NCBI RefSeq assembly: GCF_900636825.1
Contig: NZ_LR134318.1
Location: 2,513,501 to 2,577,500 of the forward strand
Length of the DNA: 64,000 nt
Origin: Pseudomonas fluorescens
Lineage (GTDB): Bacteria > Pseudomonadota > Gammaproteobacteria > Pseudomonadales > Pseudomonadaceae
Direction of reading: 5' to 3'
The notes under the pieces were generated by a model. It was not told where the DNA came from, ran no database searches, and was given only the letters and a program-made list of their open reading frames with translations. This document shows positions 34,447-46,400 of this stretch, piece after piece. Position numbers and translations under genes: made by a program. Positions within the stretch are counted from its first letter, which is position 1; each line of letters opens with the position of its first letter.

Positions 34447-37400
34447 ATGCTCGCTCGCCCATCCCGTCGTCGTACCCGTGTTCTGTCCTCCCAGCGTGAA
34501 GCCGTGGAGCCGACGCTGTGGCTGCTCAAGCCGTTGGCGCACGCCGTGGCGTTGTGTCTGATGGCGGGCAGTGCGCAGGCGCAGACGGCGTTCAGTTCGG
34601 GCTGGTTTGCCGCCAAGGGCGCTGCGCAACAAGCAGCGGCGGCGCGGCCGAGCATGGGTGGCTTGCCGGGCATGACCCCGCCACTGGCTCAACAACAGAA
34701 GGCCAATCAGCAGCTGCAGCGTTCGATCCAGACATTGAACAATACTGTCGCCGCGATTGCCGCGCAGCAAGCAGCGCAAGCGGCCGGTCGTGCGGCGGCG
34801 TTGGGCACAGTGCAGTTTGTGCCGGACGGTCTGGGTGAGGGCGGTTTGAAAGTAGATAACAGCCTCGCCCAGGGTTGGCAGAACGCCAAGGGCCCGCAGC
34901 AGACTCAGGCTGACGGCAAGACCACGGTGAAGATCGAGCAGACCGCCGACAAGGCGATTCTGAATTGGGAAACCTTCAACGTCGGTCGCAACACCACGGT
35001 CGAGTTCGCTCAGCAAGCGAACTGGGCGGTGCTCAACCGGGTCAACGACCCGAGCGCGCGGGCCAGTCAGATCCAGGGCCAGATCAAGGGCGCTGGCACG
35101 GTAATGCTGGTCAACCGCAACGGCATCGTGTTCAGCGGCAGCAGTCAGGTCAATGTGCGCAACCTGGTGGCAGCGGCGGCCAATATCACCGACATACAGT
35201 TCCGCGACCGTGGGCTGTATTTCGACAGCACCGGCACTCAGCCGACGTTCACCGATGCGGCTGGCAAGGTGCTGGTGGAGCGCGGCGCGTCGATCGAGAC
35301 CCACAAACCGGCGGTTTCCACCGACGCCGGTGGCTATGCGTTGCTGCTCGGCAATGAAGTGCAGAACGACGGCAGCATCAGCACGCCGAAGGGCCAGACG
35401 GTGATGGCCGCCGGTGATCGTTTCTACATCCGCAAAGGCTCGGGCACTGAGGGTAATGCCTTTTCGACGACGTTCGGCAGTGAGGTTACGCCGGGCTTCA
35501 TGCCCGGGGCCGTTGCCGGCAAAGTCAGCAACAACGGGCTGATTCAATCCGCCACTGGCGATATCACCCTGGCTGGTCATGAGGTGGTGCAGAACGGTGT
35601 TTTGCTCGCCAGCACGTCGGTGTCCACGCGTGGCACGATTCATTTGTCCAACCCGAGCACCGACAGCACCGGCAGCGTCACGCTGGGGCAGGGCAGCGCC
35701 ACGGCGATCATGCTCGACAGCAGCGACCTGACGGCGCTCGACAGTCAACGTGACGCGGCGCTGACCGGGGTCAACGCCAACAACCGTATCCGAGGCGATC
35801 AATCGCGCATCGAGATTCAAAGCGGCGGCAGCGCCGAGTTCCAGAACGGCTCGATTACCTTGGCCACTGGCGGCCAGGTCGCGGTCAGTGCGCAACGTCG
35901 CAGCCTGGTGCGTGATGGCGCGATGATCGATGTGTCCGGGGCGCTCGGCGTCAAGGTCGCGATGGAAAACAACAACATCAAGATCAACGTGCAAGGTAAC
36001 GAACAGCGCGATGCGTCGGTCAACCGCGAGAAGGGCGCGCTCAACAGCAACGATATTTGGGTCGATGTGCGTGAGCTGGTTTACGTGCCCGCCGGCACCA
36101 ACGGCTACGCCACTGATCGCTGGTACACCGCGGGTGGCTTGCTGGAGGTCGGCGGTTATCTCGGGACGCAGGGTCACAGCATCGGCGAGTGGATGGCGCA
36201 GGGCGGTACGGTGAGTTTCGCTGGCAACGACGTGGTCACCGAAAAGGGTTCTTTGATCAATCTGTCCGGCGGCACGCTGGATGTGCAGAGCGGCGAGATC
36301 CGTCAGAGTTGGCTGCGTGGCGCCGACGGTAAATTGTATGAAGTCTCCAGGGCGCCCGGCGATCTGCTCTACACCGGTCTGTACAAAGGCTATGAAGTCA
36401 ATAGCGAACGCTGGGGCCAGACGAATTATTTCTACAACCCGCTGATTGCCCCGCGCTCACGGTTTGAGTCGGGCTACACCGTGGGCCGCGATGCCGGGCA
36501 ACTGGTGATCGCCACCGCCAACGCTGTGCTCGATGGGCAGATGATTGGCGAGGTGTATCAGGGCGAACGGCAGAATCAGGCGCCGAAACCGGTGCTGGAT
36601 GGCTATGAACAAAGTCAGACAGCGTTGGCGCGGCGTGCGCAGTTGATCGTCGGCAGTTACGACCCGAGCTATGTCGCGGCGGCGAGTGGCTTGTTGTACA
36701 CGCTCAATCCAACGTTGGACCAAGTGCAGATTGGCGGCGAGCGGCCAGCCGCTGGCAGTGATCTGGACCTGAGCGGTGCGGTGTCCGATGCGCGCAAGGG
36801 CACGTTGTATCTCGATAATGACCAACTCAATGGTTTCCGCCTCGGAGCGATCAAAGTCGCGGCCAGGGATCAGGTCGCAGTCGATGGCGCACTCACGGTC
36901 GATAACGGTGGCGACATCACCCTGTATGCCCCCGACATACAGATCGGCGCCGACCTGACCGCACGCGGCGGCAGTCTGCGTCTGGGCAACGTGCTCAATC
37001 AATTCCTCAGCAGCGATACCGCCGACACTCGGCTCACGGCCAAGGCCGACAACGCAACGCAAGTCAAAGTCGCCGAACGCGTGCGCCTCGACACGCGCGG
37101 CGTGTGGAGCAACCTGCGCACCAACCCTGACGATGGCGCAAGTCTCGCCTATCTGAATGGCGGTTTGCTGTCGATCCGCAGCAGTGGCGATATCGATATT
37201 GGCGCGGGCAGTCTGCTCGATGTGTCTTCCGGCGGTGCCGTATTGGCCAACGGCAAGACCCGAGGCGGCAAGGGTGGTGACCTGACGCTGGAATCCAGTG
37301 CAATTTCGGCGCCCGGTAAATCTCATCTCAACCTTGAAGGTGAACTGCGCGGCTACGGTGTAACGGGTGGCGGCACGCTGACGGTGCAGGCCAACAAAAT

Positions 37401-40400
37401 ACTTGTCGGTCAGGCTGACAAGGTGCTGGCAGACAATACGCTGCAACTGTCCGGTGATCTGTTCAGCAAGGGTTTTTCCGCTTACAACCTGATCGGTCTG
37501 AGCGGGCTGGACGTTGCCGATAACACCCTGATTGACGTGAACATGCCGGTGTACCGTTTCGGTGATGCCGCGTCCAATCAGGTCAGCGGCGTCGACCCGC
37601 AAACGGCGATGGAACTGTGGACGCCGACGTTATTTCAGCAAAACCCGACCAAGGGGCCGCTCACCCAACGCGCCGGCGCCAGTCTGACGCTGCAGGGCGG
37701 CGCCAGCCTGATCGGCTTGATCGATGCCGCCAACAGCACGTTGACCCTGGGCCGTGGTTCGCGCATCAGTGTCGATCCGGGGCAGAGCATCAAGCTGCGA
37801 GGCGCCGGGCAGATCACGGTCGAAGGTGAGCTGAATGCCTGGGGCGGGACGATCGATATTCGTCAGCAGCAGTTCGGCTCGATCAACCCGGGTACCTCCA
37901 ATCAAGTGGCGGATTCGAATGCGCACAACCGTTCGATCTGGATCGGCGAGCAGGCCGTACTGGATGTCGCCGGGCGCGCCAATACGGCCATTGATGTCTT
38001 GGGGCGCACTTACGGTCAGGTCGGCAAGGGCGGCAGCATCATCATCGGCGGCGAAATAGATTCGAAACTGGCCACGGCGACCGCCGCCGACGCTTACGTG
38101 ATTGTGCGTCCCGGTGCCCTGCTGGAGGCCTCTGGCACCGAGGCCATTCTGGATATCGCCGGGCAGGGGCCGACACGCGTCGCAACGGATGGCGGGCGCA
38201 TCAGCCTGAGTTCCTACAACGGCTTGGTCGTGGATGGCGACTTGCGTGCGGCGGCCGGAGGCGTCGGCGCTGCCGGCGGGCGTCTGGAGCTGGCGCTTGA
38301 AACCCCGCTGTACATGGACTCGGCAAGCAATGCGGTGCGTGCGCCGCGGGAAATGGTCATCAGCCAGGCTTTGTCGGAACCCCTTGCTGCGAATCTGCGA
38401 CCGGGCGAGCGCGCTGATGGCCTGAGCTATGGTCGCGCAAACCTGAGCGCGGAGCACCTGATGACCGGCGGCTTCGACAACCTGAGCCTGCTGAGCAACG
38501 GCCTGCTGTCGTTTGACGGTGACGTCAATTTGCACATGAACCAGAGCCTCAATCTGTATGCCGGCGCGCTCGCGCTGACGGAAACTTCAACAGATATGGC
38601 ACGTATCGATCTGAGCGCGCCGTACCTGCGTATGTCCGGTGTCGGTACTTACTTTGAAGCGCCCACCATGACGCGGCCACGGGTGACCCTCAACCCCACG
38701 ACCCGACTGTCGCAGGCATCGTTCAATGCATCGGCGAGCCTGCTTGATGTGGGCAACGGGATATCGTTCGGTACGCAGGGTGCGATCTTGCAATCGCAAG
38801 GGCATGCCGTTGCATACAGTCGCCGGGCATTTGGCTTGGTGTCCCTCGACAGCAGCGGTGACTTGCGCTTCCTCGCACCCAATGACCGTGCCGAAAAAAC
38901 CCGCCTGTGGGCCCCGGGTGACTTGAATCTCGGAGCTGCGCAAATCTACCCCGCCACGGGCGTCCAGGCTGACGTTCGCGCCGGCTATCAGGGCGCCGAC
39001 CGGGCAAGCGATCACACCCTGCGGATCAGCGGTCGCGGTGCAGCACCTGCGGCGGTGCCTTACTCGGTATTCGGCAGTTTGAGCCTGACCGCGGGCACCA
39101 TTGAGCAAGGCGGGGTGATCCGTGCACCGTTGGGCCTGATTACCCTGGGTGACGATCTCCTGACCACCACAAGCGAGGTGCGCCTGTTGCCGGGCAGCGT
39201 GACGTCGGTCAGCGCCGCCGGGCTGGTCATGCCTTACGGTGGCACCACGGACGGCATCGACTATCGCTACAACGACAAATCTGTCGTATTGAATGGCATT
39301 ACTGGCGAAACCAATGGCGTGGTCGTCAACTCGCAATACATCGATGTACAGAGTGGCGCGACCATTGATCTGTCCGGTGGTGGTGACCTTCGTGGTGCCG
39401 GTTTCGTTTCCGGGCGCGGCGGCTCCACCGATGCCCGTCTGAATCCGCTGGTACGCAACGCCGCCGACGGCAGCTTCAGCTTGCCGGGGCTGGCGAGTAA
39501 TCCGGTCTACGCCATCGTCCCGGGCAATCAGAGCGTCTACGCGCCGGTGTTGGCAGAGGCCGCAGCGGTGGATCCCCGTGTCGGCCAGCAGATCACCGTA
39601 GGCGCGGGCGTGCCCGGTCTCGCAGCTGGGACCTACACCTTGTTGCCCTCCAATTTCGCCCTGTTGCCGGGAGCGTTCCGGGTTGAAGTCAACGGTCAGG
39701 CGACGCCGAGCGGGACGACGCGTGCACTGCCACTGCGCAACGGTTCCTGGACCAGCAGCGGGCAGATGTCGATTGCCAATACCGGTTTGCGTGACAGCCT
39801 CGCCAGTCAGGTAATTTTGACCTCGGCCGATGTTTTGCGCCGCTACTCGCAATACAACGAAACCAGCCTGACCCAATTCATTGACAGCGATGCCGCACGA
39901 CGGGGCGTGCCGCGTGCGTTGGCGCCCATGGACGGCAAGACGCTGGACTTGCGTCTGAGCGCCGGTGGCGAACAAGACATTGCTTTGCAGTTCAACGGGC
40001 AGGCGCTGTTCAAGGCCGCCGACGGTGGCTTTACCGGCACCGCTGTGCTGCGCGGGGGCAACGCTGGCGCGAACTTTGAAATCCTCGGCGCTGGACATGC
40101 ACCAACGGCTGACTTCAATGGCGTGTCGGTCTACGCTGACACGCTCAACAACCTCAATGCCGGACGCCTGAGCATTGGTGCGATGCCGAAAGTTGTCTAC
40201 AGCAACTCGGCCAACATCATCGGTTTCGTCGGCACCAGCACCGATATTGTTCTGCGTGAAGGGGCCATCCTGTCGGCGCCGGAAGTCTTGTTGCGCACCA
40301 CGTCGACCCTTGGCGGCATCACGGTCGAAGCGGGGGCGGGGATCAATACACTGGGGCGTGGCGATGTGGCCTACGACTCCACGGCCGGCTATTTCTATCA

Positions 40401-43400
40401 GCCTGACCAATCCAGCCTGTTGCTCGCTTCCAACGGCTGGACTCATGTTCTGGCGCCAAAAGCGGCCAGCGGCATTTCCGGCGGCGGCAGCATCCGCATC
40501 GGTGTCTGCACGACGGCTGTGTGCAGCAATCCAGCAATCCTTTATTCGGACGGCAGTCTGACAGCCGCCACGGATAATCAATTCGAACTCGACGAAGCGG
40601 TGCGCTTCGGCACGCGCCACCTGGCGCTCTCAGTCGGTTCGGTCAACGCCGGCAGTGCCGAGGCGCTGGCAGCGGCAGGCAGTCGCGTACCGACTGGCCT
40701 GACCCTGAACCAGAACGTGCTCAATCGCTTGCTGCGTGGTGATACGCAATATGGCGCGCCGGCGCTGGAAACCCTGAGCCTGACCACCCGCGATGCCTTC
40801 AATTTCTTCGGCAGCGTCAGCCTCGACACGCTTGATCCGCAGACCGGCCAGAGCAAGCTGCAGAACCTGGTGCTGGCCACCCCGGCGATCTACGGGCTGG
40901 GCGATGCCAACGACGTGGCGAGCATCCGCACCGCCAATCTGATCTGGAATGGCGCCACGCAAAGTCCGGGCGGCGTCATCACTGATGGCGCCGGCACGGG
41001 CAGCGGCACCTTGGACATTCAGGCGCAACGCATCGAATTGGGTTACGGCCCGATGCCGCAAGCGAGTGGGATGGACCAGAACAATCGTCTGGCCTTGGGT
41101 TTTGCCAACGTCAACCTGACGGCCAGCGAGCGCATTACCGCCAATCACAAGGGCAGCCTCGCGGTGTATCAGGAGCAGGGCGCTTACGATCCGCTCAAGG
41201 GTTACAGCTACAGCGGCGGCAACCTGAATCTGCGTACACCGTTGCTCACCGGTGAAGCGGCGTCGGTCAGTGTGCTCAAGGCTGGCAATAATCTGACGCT
41301 CAGCGGCGGCGGGGCTGCTGGGGCGGCGAACGCTTTGGGTGCCGAGTTGAGTCTTGAGGCGCGCAATATTGTCCTCGACAGCCGCATTGCATTGGCCAGC
41401 GGCAAGCTGACGGTGAAGTCCGAAGGCGATTTGACCCTCGGCAATGCTGCGGTGCTGGACATGGCCGGGCGTACGTTGCCGTTCAACGATGTGAGCAAAT
41501 ACAGCTGGGGCGGGGACGTGTCGCTGTACAGCGCCAACGGCAATATTCATCAGGCGGCGGGCTCGCGGATTGATCTGTCGGCAAAGAACAATCAGGCCGG
41601 CAATCTCACCGTCACTGCCTTGGCTGACGCAGCCGGGGTGGTCGATCTGCAGGGCGAGATCGTCGGCAGCAGCAGCGGTTATTACGATGCCGGCGGCACG
41701 CTGGTGCCTTACAAGTCTGGTGGCGTGGACATCCGCGCGCAAAATCTCGGCGGGGATGCCACCGCGCAGTTTGCCGCGCTCAATCAACGCCTGAACGTCG
41801 GACAAGTGTTCGGCAGCCGCAGTTTGCAGCTCAAGCAAGGCAATCTGCTGATCGGCGATGGCCTCAAAGCCAGTGAAGTCAACGTTTCGGTGGACAATGG
41901 CAGCCTGACCGTGGCCGGTCTGATCGACGCCAGTGGCGAGCGCGTTGGCAACATTCGTCTGTCGGCGAAAAACGGTTTGACCCTGGCCGGCAATAGCGTG
42001 CTCGACGCCCATGGTCGTGTGCTGCGCGTCGACAGCTACGGCAAGATCATCGATGCGCCGAACCGCGCCATGGTTGAACTCAACTCCGGCGGCGGCGTGC
42101 TCACGCTGGCCTCGGGCGCGCGGATCGATCTGCGTCACGGCACCGATGCAGTGCCAGGCTATCTGGCGGGGCAAAACGATGGAATGCTGCGCGGCACCCT
42201 GGAGCTGAACGCTCCACGTCTGGGCAGCAATGACATCGCCATTGACGCCAGCGGTGCGTTGACCATTCAAGGCGCTCGCTCGATTGGCCTCAACGGCACA
42301 CGCCGCTACACCGATGCCCGTGATGGCCTCGATCAGGCAGTCAGTGGCCGACCGTATCAAGTGATCGATCAAGCCATGCTCGATCGTATTCATGGCGACA
42401 GCGACAGCTTCATCAATGCCGCGCTGGGCAACAACGATCTGCTGCAACGCAAACTCGCCGGGCTGAACAACGCCACTTACGCTGATGCATTGCATCTGCG
42501 CCCCGGCGTGGAAATCGCCAGCAAAACCGCCGACGGCGATCTGGTGGTGGAGGGCGATCTGGACTTGTCCGGTTATCGCTATGCCAGCCTCAATCCGCAC
42601 ACGCGCTTGAACCCGTCGGTGTATGGCTCCGGTGAGGCCGGTAACCTGGTCATCCGCGCGGGTGGCAACCTGGATATTTACGGCAGCATCAACGACGGCT
42701 TCGCGCCGCCACCGGAAACTCAGGATGACGCTGGCTGGAAATTGATTGCTGGTGTGCAGCCATTCGGTGGCGATCTGATCGTGCCGGGCAGCGGTGTTTC
42801 GCTGGCTGAAGGGACGCAATTTCCGGTCGGCGCCACGCTCAACTATGACGTGACGATTCAGGGCGCGGTATTGGCTAACGGTACGTTGCTGCCGACTCAA
42901 GCAGTGTTGGCTGAGGCGTATACCTTCAGCGCTGGCACGGTGTTGGCCGGGGCTGTTCATGATGCCAGCGGCAATCTGCTGTATGCGGCAGGGACGTTGC
43001 TCACTGACAGCGTGACGCTGCCGGCGGACAGTCGTTTGGGCGCGGGCATTCGCTTGAACAAAGCGACAAATCTGCAAGCCATGAACTGGCCCAAAGGTGT
43101 GCCGCTGCCGGCGGTGTACGATGCCGATTCGCCCAGCACTTCCGGAGTGAAGTTGAGTGGTTCGCTGGCATTGCTGCGTGGCTCGCTGATTCCTTCCATG
43201 ACCGATGTGAAACTGGCCGACGGCACGTCTTTGATCGAGCTCCGCCCCTTCAATGGCACACAACAAGGTAAAAACTGGGCGGTGGCGAGCATGCTGCCTG
43301 CGGGCAGTGCCTCCTGGTCGATGCGTGCGGTGGCCGGCGCCGATCTTGGGGCGGCGGACACCCGCGGGGTGAAGCCGGTATTGACTGATGGCAATCTGCG

Positions 43401-46400
43401 ACTGGCCGATACTCATTACGGTGTGACCGTGACGACGGGTACCGGAACAATGGTCTGGGCTCCAGGCAATCCCTACGATCTGCCGGGGTATAACCCGGTG
43501 CCCGATGACCAGTTGTTCATGTGCGATCTGATTCCGGGACTTTGTCAGCCGATGGCGCGTTGGGTTTGGGCGCCAGGCAGCGGGTTGGGGGGTGATTACG
43601 AACCAGTGCCTGAAGATGCGCTGATCCTTTGCGACATCTATCCGGACCTGTGTATCGGCAATAATCCGGGCACAACCGCCAAAGCTCATAGCCAGATGTT
43701 CAGCGTCCTGCGCACCGGCACGGGGGATCTCGACCTGATCGCCGCCGGCAACCTGAGCATGGACTCGCCGTTCGGCGTGTATACCGCTGGTACTCAGTCC
43801 ACCAACGTCGATCCGCTGTACAACCAGAAACGCGGGCATTTGTCGGACAGCAATTCGGTACTGGGCACGGCGGGTGCTGACTATGAGAAATGGGTCAACG
43901 GTGGCGCGGACAGCTTGTATCAGGCCTGGTATCCGCAGATGGGCGGCAACCTGACGATCAACGCCGGGGGCTCGGTAACCGGGGACTCGGTGGGCACCAA
44001 AGTTCAGGGTGTCGGCGGCCTCCGCGAGCAAATCGCCAGTGTGGCGGTCGGCAACTGGCTGTGGCGCCAAGGCACCGCAAGCGCGGATATGCCTACGGCC
44101 TGGTGGATCAACTTCGGCAGCTATGCGACTCAGCCGATGCCCGTTGACGGTATGAGCGCCGAGCCTTACCTGGTGGGCTTCACCGGTTTTGGCACGTTGG
44201 GGGGCGGCAATATCAGCCTGCGTGCAGGGCAGGATGCGGGCATGCTCAAGCCTTTGGGCGAGACGAGAACCAATCCGCGCAGCCAGGGACTGATCGTCGC
44301 GGTGGGCAGCACCGGTCGAGTTGCCAGCGATGGCAGCGTGCAAATGACCGGTGGCGGTGATATGGAAATTCGCATCGGCGGTACGCTTAACCCGCTGCTG
44401 CAAACCACGGCCCTTGGCGTCGTTGCGCCAAACCATGATCTGCAAGGCGCACTGATCAACCTGCGCGGTGCGGCGCAATTGGCGGGCGGTGCGCTTGGCG
44501 GCATCAAATTGCAGTACGGCGGCTTGCCGACCCTTCATGATGCTCGGGAAACTCGCACGCTTGATCCGTTCACCTCGACCACCAGTAGCGCTTTCGGTGG
44601 GCTGGTGGTGATTCCGGGTGACTCGGGCATGAGCATCAAGACACGAGGTGATCTGGTGCTGGGCGGCGCGACGGACCCGGGTCGCGTGAGCTTGATGAAC
44701 GCCACACCGGTTTTCGACGCCAACGGCAGCATTGCGCAAGGCGGGACTCTGAGTGGCTTCTCGCTGTGGACCGACCACACCGCCATCGACCTGTTTTCAG
44801 CCGGCGGCAACCTGACACCCAGCACGCAGATCGGTGAATTCAATGGTTCGCTTGGGGTGGTCAACGGTCGCAATACTTCACCCACCGATGGCCGATTCGT
44901 CTATCCGTCGATTCTGCGCGCGGTGGCAGCTCAGGGGTCGATTTATGCCGGGCCGTCCGCAACGTTCACCAACGGTAATAACAGCCCGCTGATCGGTTAT
45001 TCATTATTGCTGGCGCCCTCCAAGTCCGGGCAGCTTGAGCTCCTCGCGGCTGACTCTATCTATGCCGGGGGCTATGCAATCAACCAGTCCGGCGCCAGCC
45101 CGCTGGCCATCGCCACGCCCTTCAATCCGGCGTTCAATACGTTCGCCAACAGCAACGCCGGCAAACCGGTCGCTACCAACTACAGCAGCGACGGCGTTTC
45201 ATCGGCCGCCAACACGCGTTATCCGTTGTTCGCCTTCGGTCCCAATAGCTACTCGGGCCTGAATGATGTCGCACAGCCGGCGCGGTTTTATGCATTGACT
45301 GGCGACCTGGTAGGCGTGCGCAGTGGCGAGACGTTGAATTTCACGATTTCCAAGGGCACTTGGTATGAGGGCGCGGGGCCCGTATGGATGATTGCCGGGC
45401 GCGACATTGTCGCGTCCGGGACAAATCTGGGACAACCAACTTACATACCCCAGGGCCTCATGGGCGTTGGTATTGAAGACATCACCTCCATCGGTAACTT
45501 GTTCATTCACAATGATCTGCGAGATGTATCGCGGGTGTCGGCCGGTCGCGACATTCTTTACAGCAGTTTCGACATTGCCGGGCCGGGCACGCTGGACATC
45601 AATGCCGGGCGCAACATCCTCCTGGAGAACCGCGCCAGCATTACCAGCCTCGGCTCGCTTGTGGCCGGGGATCAGCGGCCTGGCGCCAGCGTGGTATTGC
45701 AGGCCGGCGCGGGCGCGCAGGGGCCGAATTACTCGCGCTTCATCGCGCGTTACCTGAACCCGCAGAACACTGCCAATCCGAATGCCTCTCTCAACGGCCA
45801 GCCGGGCAAAGTGGTCAAAACCTACCTCGACGAATTGCAGAGCTGGCTGACCCTCGGCTATGGCTTCAGCGGTGATGCCGAGCAGGCCCAGGCATTTTTC
45901 TCCGCGCTGCCAGGTGCCGAGCAAGCGATCTTCGCGCGGCAGGTGTACTTCGCCGAACTGCGTGCCGGTGGCCTCGAATACAACGATGTCGACGGTCCAC
46001 GGCAGGGCAGCTACCTGCGGGGTCGCAATGCCATCGCCGCGTTGTTTCCGACTACCGATGTGGCGGGCAATGCGATCCGTTACGACGGGGACATCACGAT
46101 GTACGGCGGAGCCGGGGTCAAGACCCTGTTCGGCGGTGACATCCAGATGCTCACTCCCGGCGGCGGTCAGGTGTTCGGCATCGAAGGCGCGGCACCACCG
46201 TCGACGGCGGGGATCATCACCCAAGGCTCGGGCAACATTCAGCTCTATTCGCAGGGCAGTATCTTGCTCGGCCAGAGCCGCATCATGACGACGTTTGGCG
46301 GCTCGATTCTTGGCTGGTCGGCCGAGGGCGACATCAACGCCGGTCGCGGCTCGAAAACCACCGTGGTCTACACCCCGCCGAAACGCGTGTACGACACCTG

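Noticed and set aside
40630..44778. Long open frame antisense to pdtA (about 1,380 codons)
   Set aside because: Shadow of a GC-rich repetitive gene; no start context, no recognisable domain.
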